A stretch of 64,000 bases of DNA. It comes from Pseudomonadota bacterium. Lineage in GTDB: Bacteria > Pseudomonadota > Gammaproteobacteria > Steroidobacterales > Steroidobacteraceae. A program made the position numbers and the translations under genes. A model generated the notes under the pieces. That model searched no databases. It was given only the letters and a program-made list of their open reading frames with translations, and was not told where the DNA came from. Position 1 is the stretch's first letter; each line of letters starts with the position of its first letter. Location: positions 930,001-994,000 of the forward strand of contig JBBCGI010000001.1 of the NCBI GenBank assembly GCA_037200975.1, in the 5' to 3' direction. Of this stretch, positions 7,835-15,909 are shown piece after piece.

Positions 7835-9390
7835 GCGCCTTCCGCTTCAGCACCGTGGCGCTCGATACCGCGGCGCTGCAACGCGAAGTACGCGACGAAA
7901 GCTGCGGTGGCTTCGCGTCCTTCGAGGGCTGGGTACGAAATCACAACGAAGGCCACGCGGTGACACGCCTCGAATACGAGGCGTTCGCCGAACTGGCCGA
8001 GAAAGAAGGCGCGCGCATCGTCGCGGCGGCCGTCGAGAAGTTTGGCGTGACGCGCGCGGCATGTGTGCACCGCGTGGGTACGCTGGCGATCGGCGACGTC
8101 GCCGTGTGGGTGGGCGCGAGCGCCGCGCACCGCGACGAAGCGTTTCGCGCCTGCCGATTCATCATCGACGAAGTCAAACACCGCCTGCCGATCTGGAAGA
8201 AGGAAACCTACGTCAACGGCGATTCCGGCTGGGTGAATTGCGAGCGTTGCGCGACACCCGGCGCGCATGAACCGCATCACGAACACCCGGACGAGCACCG
8301 GCATTTGCACGGGCACGACGGCGCCGTGACGCCCGCGCCTGACTACTCGCGCCAGATCGCCCTGCGCGAGGTGGGCCCGGCCGGACAGGCGCGGCTGCGA
8401 TCCGCCTCGGTGCTGGTCGTTGGCGCGGGCGGTCTGGGCGTGCCGGTGCTGCAATATCTCGCCGGCGCGGGAATCGGCCGGCTCGGCATCGTCGACGGCG
8501 ATCGTCTCGAGCCCTCGAACCTGCACCGCCAGACCTGGTACGCACTGGCCGATTGCGGGCAGGAAAAATCCACGCTCGCTACCGCGCGCGTGCGCGCGCT
8601 CAATCCGGATGTGCGAGTCGAATCCCATGCGTTGCGCCTCGATGCGGGCAACGCCGGACGGTTGAGCGCCGGCTTCGATCTCATCCTCGACTGCAGCGAC
8701 AATTTCAGCACCAAGTTCCTGCTCAACGATCTGGCACTGCGCACCGGCACGCCGGTGTTGTTCGCCAGCGTCTATCAATACGAAGGCCAGCTGCAGATGG
8801 TGCGCGGCGATGACGCCTCGCCCTGCCTGCGTTGCGTGTGGCCGGAAGCCACGCGCGATGGCCTGGTCGGCAATTGTTCGGAGGCCGGAGTGCTGGGACC
8901 CGTGCCCGGCGTGTTCGGCAGTCTGCAGGCGCTCGAGGCGCTCAAATTTCTGCTGGGGCTGCCCGGGCTTACGCCTGGCGAGATGCTGATATTCGATCTG
9001 GTCACGCTGAGCACGCAGCGGTTGCGCGCCCGGCGCGCGGTGGATTGTGTCGCGCACCGCGATGCGAAAGCGCCCGTGGAGGCGCCCGCGGCCGATCTCG
9101 AAATGCAGTTCGCGTCGTTGGCGCAAGCGCAGGCCGCGGGCTTCCAGCTCGTCGACGTGCGCGATTCGCGCGAACTCGACGCCGAGCCGCTGCCCGCGCA
9201 GCCGTCGCTGCACCTGCCGACCGCCAAACTACTGACCGGCGCCGCCGCGCTGAACCTCGACGGGCGTTATCTGCTGGTATGCGCGACCGGCAAACGCAGC
9301 ATGGCGGCCGCCGACCTGTTGCGTTCGCAGGGTTTTCGCGAATGCCGTTCGTTGCGCGGCGGCCTCAGGGCGCTGAAAGCTTCCGTTTGA
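7831..9390 (+). CDS. moaE: MoaE-MoeB-rhodanese fusion (molybdopterin synthase large subunit / MoaD-activating enzyme / sulfurtransferase domain)
   Basis: 519 aa in three parts. Residues about 1-142: MoaE, with the catalytic lysine region HRLPIWKKETYVNG. Residues about 146-163: a linker with 8 His in 18 residues. Residues about 168-410: MoeB/ThiF-type E1 with GAGGLG (about 199), the NLHRQ segment, DCSDNFSTKFLLND, CLRC and the active-site cysteine region NCSEAGVLGPVPGVFG. Residues about 425-519: a rhodanese-like domain with VDVRDSRELD and active loop CATGKRS. Together with the MobA-MoaD fusion this covers MPT synthase, its activator and a possible sulfur donor in two polypeptides. Confidence 0.94.
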   Translation: MSAFRFSTVALDTAALQREVRDESCGGFASFEGWVRNHNEGHAVTRLEYEAFAELAEKEGARIVAAAVEKFGVTRAACVHRVGTLAIGDVAVWVGASAAHRDEAFRACRFIIDEVKHRLPIWKKETYVNGDSGWVNCERCATPGAHEPHHEHPDEHRHLHGHDGAVTPAPDYSRQIALREVGPAGQARLRSASVLVVGAGGLGVPVLQYLAGAGIGRLGIVDGDRLEPSNLHRQTWYALADCGQEKSTLATARVRALNPDVRVESHALRLDAGNAGRLSAGFDLILDCSDNFSTKFLLNDLALRTGTPVLFASVYQYEGQLQMVRGDDASPCLRCVWPEATRDGLVGNCSEAGVLGPVPGVFGSLQALEALKFLLGLPGLTPGEMLIFDLVTLSTQRLRARRAVDCVAHRDAKAPVEAPAADLEMQFASLAQAQAAGFQLVDVRDSRELDAEPLPAQPSLHLPTAKLLTGAAALNLDGRYLLVCATGKRSMAAADLLRSQGFRECRSLRGGLRALKASV

Positions 9391-10307
9391 AGCGCGCGTT
9401 GATCCTTACCCTGGCGATTCTCGCGCTGCTGCCGCATGTGGCGCGGGCGCAGGACGATAAATCCGCGCATCCGCTGCTGCAGTTGGCGCGCGAACGCGTG
9501 CTGAAGGGCGGCGTGCAACGCGGGGCTCCCGGTGTGTCGGGGGTGCGCGAGGCGGAGCATCAGCTTGCACAGGCGAAAGCGCCTCCCGACGAACAATGCG
9601 CCGGCAGTCTCGGCGCGACGGCGTTTGCGGATCTCCACGGGGAAGTCGCTGCGGCGCGCAGTGGTGAGGGCGACTTCGCGGGTGCCGCGGCCGCGTATCG
9701 CAGCGCGCACGCCTGTCGCCCACGCGACGCCAACATCCTCGCGGCGCTGGCCGGTGTGTTGTTCGACGCGCGGGACTACGCGGGTGCCCGCGAGGCGATC
9801 AACGCCTCTCTCGTGATCGACGCGCGAGTCATCAGCACGAACCGGATCGCCGGCAACATCGATTTCGTCGCGGAACGCTGGGCCGACGCCATCGGTCGCT
9901 TTCATTACGTCGCGAGCGGCGACATCGATCGCACGATGGCGGGGTACGGCCAGCTCATGTACTGGCTGGCGCAGGCGCGCGCCGGCATGGCCAAGCCGCA
10001 ATTCGTGACGCGTACGCCGGGAACCGGGTGGCCGCAGCCGTTGCTGCTGTACATGAGCGGTGAATTCACCGAAGCGGAGTTGCTCGTACCGATCGAAGAC
10101 GGCGACCGCGCCGGAAACGAACAGCCCAATACGAGCACGGATGAAAGGTTGTGCGAGGCACTTTTCTATGTCGGCGAGGCTTACTGGGCCCGCGGCGAAC
10201 CTACGGTAGCGCGCGACTATTTCGCGGCGCTGGTGAATCTCAAGGTGCTCTATTTCCTGGAGCACGGCCTCGCGCTCGCAGAGATCGCCAAGCTGCGCTC
10301 CCGGTAA
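9387..10307 (+). CDS. secreted TPR-like protein of unknown function
   Basis: 306 aa from TTG 9387, which overlaps the upstream TGA (TTGA) and gives a good signal peptide (LKRALILTLAILALLPHVARA, cleavage before QDD). The mature protein is mostly helical, with tetratricopeptide-like units such as GEGDFAGAAAAYRSAHACRP, the DARDYAGAREAINASLVID unit and the FYVGEAYWARGEPTVARDYF unit. Such repeats usually hold periplasmic proteins together. Coupling to the Mo-cofactor genes may be positional only. The stop TAA (10305-10307) lies inside the following palindrome. Confidence 0.83.
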   Translation: MKRALILTLAILALLPHVARAQDDKSAHPLLQLARERVLKGGVQRGAPGVSGVREAEHQLAQAKAPPDEQCAGSLGATAFADLHGEVAAARSGEGDFAGAAAAYRSAHACRPRDANILAALAGVLFDARDYAGAREAINASLVIDARVISTNRIAGNIDFVAERWADAIGRFHYVASGDIDRTMAGYGQLMYWLAQARAGMAKPQFVTRTPGTGWPQPLLLYMSGEFTEAELLVPIEDGDRAGNEQPNTSTDERLCEALFYVGEAYWARGEPTVARDYFAALVNLKVLYFLEHGLALAEIAKLRSR

Positions 10308-10362
10308 AAGGGGACATGCCTATTTTTCGGCCGTGCCGAAAAATAGGCATGTCCCCTTTTAC
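10304..10362. repeat. family-1 palindromic repeat, copy B
   Basis: Perfect 28-bp inverted arms (10304-10331 and 10335-10362) with a 3-base loop. Core AAAAGGGGACATGCCTATTT as in copy A. It sits between two convergent genes and supplies both stop codons: TAA of the TPR gene (10305-10307) and, on the other strand, TAA of proA (10359-10361). It is well placed to act as a two-way transcription terminator, which is inference. Confidence 0.93.
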
Positions 10363-11663
10363 GGTCGGAGCTGCCCGTTGCCGCGGACGACGTATTTGTA
10401 CGACGTGAGCTGCTCCACGCCTACCGGCCCGCGCGCATGAAAGCGGTCGGTGGAGATGCCGATCTCAGCGCCCATGCCGAATTCCCCCCCGTCTGCGAAC
10501 TGCGTCGACGCGTTGTGCAGCACGATGGCGCTATCTACCCGATCGAGGAAACGCTGCGCGGTGGCCGCGTTCGCGGTCACGATGCTGTCTGTGTGCGCCG
10601 AACCGTACTTGGCGATGTGTTCGATCGCGGCATCGACGCCATCCACCACGCGCGCGGCGATGATCGCGTCGAGATACTCGGTGTACCAATCCTGCTCGGT
10701 GGCGGCCTTGACGCGCGCGTCCACCTGCTGCACGGCCGCATCGCCGCGCACTTCGCAGCCGGCATCGAGCAGATCCTTCACCACCGGCGCGAGATGCGTC
10801 GCGGCGCAGGCGGCGTCGACCAGCAAGGTCTCGGCCGAACCGCAGACGCCGGTGCGCCGCAGCTTGGCGTTCTTGACGATGGACCGCGCCATCGCGAGAT
10901 CCGCATCACGATCGACATACACGTGGCATACGCCTTCGAGATGCCCGATCACCGGCACCCGCGCCTCTTCCTGCACGCGCGCCACGAGGCTCTTGCCGCC
11001 GCGCGGCACGACCACGTCGATGTATTCGGTCATCGAAGACAGCAGATAACCGACGGCGGCGCGATCAGTCGTCGGCACGAGCTGGATGCTCGCCGCCGGC
11101 ATTCCGGCCGCCTCCAGTCCTTCCACCAGGCAGGCATGAATCGCGCGGCTCGAAAACACGCTCTCGGAGCCACCGCGCAGGATGGCCGCATTACCAGACT
11201 TCAGGCACAACGCGCCGGCATCGCAGGTCACGTTGGGCCGGCTCTCGTAGATGATGCCGATCACGCCGAGCGGCACGCGCACGCGCGCGATGTCGAGCCC
11301 GTTGGGCCGCGTCCATTGCGCGATGGTCGCGCCCACCGGATCGGCCAGCGCGGCGATCTCTTCCACACCGCGCGCCATGCCCTCCACGCCTTTCTCGTTG
11401 AGCGCCAGCCGATCGAGCATGGCCCCAGACAGGCCCTTGGCGCGTGCAGCGTCCATGTCGAGCGCATTCGCGGCCAGCAGCGCCACCCGATTGGCGCGCA
11501 GCGCCGCGGCGATCTTCGCCAGCGCCAGATTCTTGGTGGCCGTACTCGCCAGCGCCAACACCGCGGCAGCCGCGACGGCCTCCCGCCCGAGCCGGTTCAT
11601 GACGGCGGCGATGTCGGCCGGATTCTGGGCGGTTGGCAGTGGCTGATCGACGGCGGCGTTCAC
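10359..11663 (-). CDS. proA: gamma-glutamyl phosphate reductase
   Basis: NADPH-dependent second step of proline synthesis, an aldehyde-dehydrogenase-fold enzyme of 434 aa. Conserved: [20 protein letters not shown], then [20 protein letters not shown], then [18 protein letters not shown], the [15 protein letters not shown] segment, and the active-site cysteine in [18 protein letters not shown]-terminal [19 protein letters not shown] is the standard ProA end. It lies 22 bases downstream of proB on the same strand, an operon. The stop codon comes from the outer edge of palindrome copy B, so the last residue (Pro) and the stop reflect the repeat. Confidence 0.97.
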   Translation of the reverse strand: MNAAVDQPLPTAQNPADIAAVMNRLGREAVAAAAVLALASTATKNLALAKIAAALRANRVALLAANALDMDAARAKGLSGAMLDRLALNEKGVEGMARGVEEIAALADPVGATIAQWTRPNGLDIARVRVPLGVIGIIYESRPNVTCDAGALCLKSGNAAILRGGSESVFSSRAIHACLVEGLEAAGMPAASIQLVPTTDRAAVGYLLSSMTEYIDVVVPRGGKSLVARVQEEARVPVIGHLEGVCHVYVDRDADLAMARSIVKNAKLRRTGVCGSAETLLVDAACAATHLAPVVKDLLDAGCEVRGDAAVQQVDARVKAATEQDWYTEYLDAIIAARVVDGVDAAIEHIAKYGSAHTDSIVTANAATAQRFLDRVDSAIVLHNASTQFADGGEFGMGAEIGISTDRFHARGPVGVEQLTSYKYVVRGNGQLRP

Positions 11664-11685
11664 GGAATAGTCCTCAATCTGTCAT

Positions 11686-12825
11686 TCAGACGGCGGCGAG
11701 CTCAGCCCGCATGATCACGAGATCGTCACGATGGATCATCTCGTCGCGGCCGCGAAACCCGAGCAGCGCTTCGATGTCCGCGCTGCGTTTGCCGATGATG
11801 CGCGCGGCATCGCGATCGTTGTAGGCGATCATACCGCGCGCGATTTCCACACCGGCCCGGTCGAGCACGCTCACGGTATCGCCGCGCGCGAAACGCCCGC
11901 TCACCGCCACCACCCCGGCAGGCAGCAGGCTCTTGCCGGAACGCAGCGCCTGCATTGCACCAGCGTCGATGGTTATGGCGCCATGGGGCTTGAGCGCGCC
12001 CGCAATCCACTGCTTGCGGGCATTCTCCGGATTCGAAGACGGCAGGAACCAGCTGCAGTCGGCGCCCTCCTCGAGGCGCGCCACCGGGTGCAACGGGGCT
12101 CCCGCGGTGATCGCCATGGCGCAGCCGGCCGCGGTAGCGATCCTGGCGGCGGCGATCTTCGTAGTCATGCCGCCGGATCCGACGGCCGACGCCGACCCGC
12201 CGCCCATCGCCTCGATTTCCGGTGTGATCTCGCGAATCTCCGGGATGAGGCGGGCCGCCGGATCGAGATTCGGATCTGCGGTGTACAGGCCGGACACGTC
12301 CGACAACAGCAGCAGGCAGTCCGCGCTCGTCATCTGCGCGACACGCGCCGCGAGCCGATCGTTGTCGCCGTAGCGGATCTCGGTGGTAGCCACGGTGTCG
12401 TTTTCGTTGATGACGGGCAATGCACCCAGTTCGAGCAGCTCGGACAACGTGGCGCGCGCGTTGAGATAGCGGCGCCGGCGCTCGCTGTCTTCGAGCGTCA
12501 ACAAAACCTGGGCTACCGTGACACCCGCCGCGGCGAACAGCTCCTTATAGATGTGTGCCAATGCAATCTGACCCACCGCCGCGGCAGCCTGGCTCTGCTC
12601 GAGCTTGAGCGGCCCGCCCGGAAGTTTCAGTTCGCGTCTTCCAAGTGCAATGGCGCCGGAGGACACGAGCACCACCTCCTGCTTGCGCGCGCGCAAGCGC
12701 AGCAGGTCGTCGACCAGCGTTTCGAGCCAGGGGCGGTTGACCTGTCCGCTCGACTGATCGACCAGGAGCGCCGAACCGACCTTGACCACGATCCGGCGTG
12801 CGCGAGTTAGAGGCGATGCATTCAC
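11686..12825 (-). CDS. proB: glutamate 5-kinase
   Basis: ATP-dependent first step of proline synthesis. 379 aa from GTG 12825 (VNASPLTRARRIVVKVGSAL); an in-frame ATG at 12864 would add 13 residues. Amino-acid-kinase domain (about 1-260): VVKVGSALL, VLVSSGAIALGRREL, the VINENDTVATTEIRYGDNDR segment, LLLSDVSGLYTADPN and GSGGMTTKIAAARIA. A C-terminal PUA domain (about 285-379) is present, as in the E. coli enzyme. The region upstream to 12913 is a short divergent promoter region shared with the acidic-protein gene. Confidence 0.96.
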   Translation of the reverse strand: MNASPLTRARRIVVKVGSALLVDQSSGQVNRPWLETLVDDLLRLRARKQEVVLVSSGAIALGRRELKLPGGPLKLEQSQAAAAVGQIALAHIYKELFAAAGVTVAQVLLTLEDSERRRRYLNARATLSELLELGALPVINENDTVATTEIRYGDNDRLAARVAQMTSADCLLLLSDVSGLYTADPNLDPAARLIPEIREITPEIEAMGGGSASAVGSGGMTTKIAAARIATAAGCAMAITAGAPLHPVARLEEGADCSWFLPSSNPENARKQWIAGALKPHGAITIDAGAMQALRSGKSLLPAGVVAVSGRFARGDTVSVLDRAGVEIARGMIAYNDRDAARIIGKRSADIEALLGFRGRDEMIHRDDLVIMRAELAAV

Positions 12826-12855
12826 GAGACGCCCGATCTTACGCAATACGCACCG

Positions 12856-12884
12856 TTGCCGCATTCGCAAGCAGCCCCTAAACT
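12856..12884 (+). promoter_or_regulatory. candidate sigma-70 promoter for the acidic protein gene
   Basis: TTGCCG (12856-12861) and TAAACT (12879-12884) with a 17-base spacer, 30 bases ahead of GTG 12914, inside the divergent gap with proB. Reading by eye only. Confidence 0.4.
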
Positions 12885-12913
12885 CTCCGCCCTCCATTAA
12901 GAGGCATCGTCTT

Positions 12914-13240
12914 GTGAGCAGAGAATACGCACCGACCCCCGGCAAGTGGTACGAGAACAAAGAGGAAGAAGAAACCTTCCGCGTCTTGTCCGTGGACGAA
13001 GACGATGAGCTCGTGGAGATCGAATACGTCGACGGCGAGATCGAGGAACTCGATCTCGACACCTGGCACGAACTCGACCTCGAACTGACCGAGGAGCCGG
13101 AAGGCTGGGCGGATTCGCAGGAAGAAGACGACGACGAAGAGGACGACGACTTCGATGACGACGAAGATGAAGATGAAGACGACGATGATGACGACGACGA
13201 CGATGACCTCGACGAGGACGAAGAGGCCAGCGACTATTGA
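12914..13240 (+). CDS. acidic DUF6763-like protein
   Basis: 108 aa from GTG 12914. The first 70 residues form a compact domain: PTPGKWYENKEEEETFRVLS, then VDEDDELVEIEYVDGEIEEL and DLDTWHELDLELTEEPEGW. This resembles a small family seen in Xanthomonadales and relatives (DUF6763, from memory). The last 40 or so residues are almost wholly Asp and Glu, including a run of ten or more Asp, encoded by a GAC/GAT/GAA tract, and look disordered. Function is unknown; the tail could bind basic proteins or metals. It lies 18 bases before mobB. Confidence 0.82.
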   Translation: MSREYAPTPGKWYENKEEEETFRVLSVDEDDELVEIEYVDGEIEELDLDTWHELDLELTEEPEGWADSQEEDDDEEDDDFDDDEDEDEDDDDDDDDDDLDEDEEASDY

Positions 13241-13258
13241 TTAGTTAGCAGGAGCCGC

Positions 13259-13744
13259 ATGCGTGTCGTGGCCATCGTTGGGCATCAGGGCAGCGGCAAG
13301 ACCACGCTGATCGAAAAGCTGATTCCCGCGCTCAAGAGCCGCGGGTTGAGCGTGTCGACCGTCAAACACACGCATCACCACCAGATCGAACTCGACACCC
13401 CCGGCAAAGATAGCCACCGGCATCGCAGCGCCGGTGCCGCCGAGGTCATCGTGGCCTCGGACTCCGGCTGGGCGCGCATCGCCTCCTCGCCCGAACCCGC
13501 CAGCCTTCCCATCCTGCTCGGCCAGCTGCGCCCGGTCGACGTCGTACTGGTCGAGGGCTTCAAGCAACTCGAATGGCTCAAGCGGGTCGAAGTATTTCGT
13601 GGCCCGGGAGAGCCGCTGGCGCTGCGCGACCCGGGCATCGCGGCGGTGGCCGTGCCTCCCGGCGTCCCGCTGGCCGGGTACGGCGGGATCAAGCTGCCGC
13701 TGGACGACATCCCGGCGATACTGGAGTTCGTGCTAAAGACCTGA
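13259..13744 (+). CDS. mobB: molybdopterin-guanine dinucleotide biosynthesis adaptor MobB
   Basis: P-loop GTP-binding protein that assists MobA in making the guanine-dinucleotide form of the Mo cofactor. 161 aa, with AGGAG before ATG 13259. Walker A in VGHQGSGKTTLIEKL; KHTHHHQIELDTPGKDSHRH is the family signature, followed by GAAEVIVASDSGWA and the Walker-B-like VDVVLVEGFKQLEW. It sits 4 kb from the main moe/moa cluster, separated by proBA. Presence of MobA and MobB implies that the host uses bis-MGD enzymes. Confidence 0.95.
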   Translation: MRVVAIVGHQGSGKTTLIEKLIPALKSRGLSVSTVKHTHHHQIELDTPGKDSHRHRSAGAAEVIVASDSGWARIASSPEPASLPILLGQLRPVDVVLVEGFKQLEWLKRVEVFRGPGEPLALRDPGIAAVAVPPGVPLAGYGGIKLPLDDIPAILEFVLKT

Positions 13745-13828
13745 TTTTGCCAGTTGATTGCTGCGCCATTGAATTCGCCACGCGCGGCGCCAGAATTGCC
13801 GCACCTCTCACCGGAGCCTGCCCAGAAA

Positions 13829-14710
13829 ATGAAACGCATCATCCTGCTCATCGCCACCAACGTCGCCATCATGGTGGTCCTGTCCATCGTGGTATCGGTG
13901 TTCGGCTTCGACCAATACCTCACGAAGGAAGGCCTGAACCTGCAGGCATTGCTGGCGTTCTCGGCCGTGCTGGGCTTCGGCGGCGCGTTCATCTCGTTGC
14001 TGATCTCCAAGTGGATGGCCAAGGCCGCGATGGGCGTGAAAGTCATCACGCAGCCGCGCAACGAAACCGAACAGTGGCTGGTGAACACGGTGCGTTCGCA
14101 GGCGCAGACGGCCGGCATCGGCATGCCCGAGGTCGGCATCTTCGATTCGCCGGATCCGAATGCTTTCGCCACCGGCGCGAACAAGAACAATGCGCTGGTC
14201 GCTGTCAGCACGGGCCTGCTCAACAACATGCGCCGCCCGGAAGTCGAAGCGGTGCTCGGCCATGAAATCAGCCACGTCGCCAATGGCGACATGGTGACGC
14301 TGACGCTGATCCAGGGCGTCATGAACACCTTCGTGTTCTTCCTGGCGCGGGTCATCGGGTTCGTGGTCGACCGCGTCATCCTCAAGAACGAGCGCGGCGC
14401 CGGGATCGGTTACATGTTCACGGTGATCATCGCGCAGGTGGTGCTCGGCATCCTGGCCGGCATGATCGTCGCCTGGTTCTCGCGCAAGCGTGAGTTCCGC
14501 GCGGACGCCGGTGGCGCGCACCTGGCGGGCACGAACTCCATGATCGGCGCCCTGGAGGCGCTCAAGCGGGCCACCCAGGCTCCGACGGCGCTGCCGGAGA
14601 AGATGCAGGCCTTCGGCATCCGCAGCGGCCCGACGGTGGGCTGGAAGCGGCTGTTCATGAGCCACCCGCCGCTCGAAGAGCGAATTGCGGCACTGAATAA
14701 CGCCCGCTAA
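13829..14710 (+). CDS. htpX: protease HtpX (M48 zinc metallopeptidase)
   Basis: Inner-membrane quality-control protease. I chose ATG 13829 ([11 protein letters not shown]), with GGAG upstream, giving 293 aa as in E. coli. Two N-terminal membrane helices (about 4-25 and 35-55), the zinc motif [10 protein letters not shown] (HExxH, about residues 140-144), two further hydrophobic segments ([19 protein letters not shown] and [20 protein letters not shown]), and the third zinc ligand region [14 protein letters not shown]. The C-terminal [13 protein letters not shown] is standard. A terminator-like hairpin follows. Confidence 0.97.
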   Translation: MKRIILLIATNVAIMVVLSIVVSVFGFDQYLTKEGLNLQALLAFSAVLGFGGAFISLLISKWMAKAAMGVKVITQPRNETEQWLVNTVRSQAQTAGIGMPEVGIFDSPDPNAFATGANKNNALVAVSTGLLNNMRRPEVEAVLGHEISHVANGDMVTLTLIQGVMNTFVFFLARVIGFVVDRVILKNERGAGIGYMFTVIIAQVVLGILAGMIVAWFSRKREFRADAGGAHLAGTNSMIGALEALKRATQAPTALPEKMQAFGIRSGPTVGWKRLFMSHPPLEERIAALNNAR

Positions 14711-14731
14711 CTGCCAAGCAATTCAAGGTAT

Positions 14732-14771
14732 GCGCCGGCTGGAATCCGCCAAGATTCCACCCGGCGCTTTT
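14732..14771 (+). terminator. intrinsic terminator after htpX
   Basis: 15-bp stem (14732-14746 with 14753-14767, one mismatch), 6-base loop, followed by TTTT. It starts 22 bases after the htpX stop. Confidence 0.7.
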
Positions 14772-14835
14772 GCCATAACGGCCCGCATCCGCTAAAACGC
14801 ACGGGCCGTATTGCTCCCAGGAATCCGCAACACGC

Positions 14836-15816
14836 ATGAACGCTGAAACTCACAGCATGGGTAATCCGCTTGCCCGCCTCGGGCGCGCGGTGCTGCACTG
14901 GTTCGACACGGGCCGCTCGTCGAGCTTCGATGCCCCCGATCACCCGGCCGCCGACCGCATCGACTGGGTGCGTACCTTGCCGTTCATCCTCATGCACGCG
15001 GCGTGTCTCCTCGCCTTCGTGGTCGGCGTCAGCCCCGTCGCTATTGCCGTGTGCCTCGCGCTGTATTTCATCCGCATGTTCGCGATCACCGGCTTCTATC
15101 ACCGCTACTTCTCGCACAAGTCTTTCAAGACTTCGCGCGTGGCGCAGTTCCTGTTCGGCGTGCTGGGCGCGTCGGCCGTGCAGCGCGGACCGATCTGGTG
15201 GGCGGCGCATCACCGCGATCACCACCAGTATTCCGACAAGAAAGAAGATGCACATTCGCCGATCCAGCACGGCTTCGTGCGCGCGCACATGAGCTGGTTC
15301 CTGTCGAAGAAGGGCTTCGCGCCGGATCTCAAGCGCGTACGCGACCTCATGAATTTTCCCGAGCTGCGCTGGCTCGACCGCTTCGACATCATCGTGCCGG
15401 TGCTGTTGGCGGTGGCGGTGTTCTTCCTCGGCGTCGCACTCGAGAAGTGGGCGCCGGGCCTGCACACCAACGGCTGGCAGATGCTGATCTGGGGCTTCTT
15501 CGTCTCGACGGTGCTCACCTCGCACGGCACCTACACCATCAATTCGCTGTCGCATGTGTTCGGCAAGCAGCGTTACAAGACCGGCGATTCGAGCCGCAAC
15601 AACTGGTTCCTCGCGCTGCTCACGCTCGGCGAGGGCTGGCACAACAATCACCATCATTACCCGAGCGCCACCCGCCAGGGCTTCTACTGGTGGGAAATCG
15701 ACATCACGTTCTACCTGCTCAAGGCGATGTCGTGGCTCGGGATCATCTGGGATCTGAAAGCGGTGCCGGTCGCGGTGCGCGATCACCATCCGCGCCGCAT
15801 TTCGCCGGTGAAATAA
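14836..15816 (+). CDS. acyl-CoA/acyl-lipid delta-9 fatty acid desaturase
   Basis: Membrane di-iron desaturase that makes unsaturated fatty acids aerobically. 326 aa with the three histidine boxes: HRYFSH (about 96-101), HRDHH (about 133-137) and HNNHHH (near 275). Hydrophobic segments LPFILMHAACLLAFVVGVSP, FDIIVPVLLAVAVFFLGVAL and the WQMLIWGFFVSTVLTSHGTY segment flank the boxes. It heads a set of lipid-modifying genes (FAD oxidoreductase, DUF1365, cyclopropane synthase), so it likely supplies the unsaturated chains that those enzymes then modify. Confidence 0.94.
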   Translation: MNAETHSMGNPLARLGRAVLHWFDTGRSSSFDAPDHPAADRIDWVRTLPFILMHAACLLAFVVGVSPVAIAVCLALYFIRMFAITGFYHRYFSHKSFKTSRVAQFLFGVLGASAVQRGPIWWAAHHRDHHQYSDKKEDAHSPIQHGFVRAHMSWFLSKKGFAPDLKRVRDLMNFPELRWLDRFDIIVPVLLAVAVFFLGVALEKWAPGLHTNGWQMLIWGFFVSTVLTSHGTYTINSLSHVFGKQRYKTGDSSRNNWFLALLTLGEGWHNNHHHYPSATRQGFYWWEIDITFYLLKAMSWLGIIWDLKAVPVAVRDHHPRRISPVK

Positions 15817-15823
15817 CGGCCAG

Positions 15824-15844
15824 CGGCGGCCGCGCGGGCCGCCG
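15824..15844 (+). other. GC-rich hairpin after desaturase gene
   Basis: An 8-bp perfect stem (CGGCGGCC with GGCCGCCG) around five bases, 8 bases after the desaturase stop. There is no T-tract, so termination is uncertain; it may only stabilise the mRNA end. Confidence 0.35.
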
Positions 15845-15909
15845 ACGAGTGCATCCAGACCGGCAGAACTCCCGTATGTCAGGAGGAGTTCAGCAACCTC
15901 CGGTCCCAC

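Noticed and set aside
10437-12810. Long plus-strand frames opposite proA and proB
   Set aside because: His/Arg/Gly-rich antisense shadows of well-identified proline genes.
12826-13062. Long N-terminal extension of proB
   Set aside because: The extension is the reverse of the acidic-protein gene (Ser-rich shadow of Asp/Glu codons); ProB similarity begins at about 12810.
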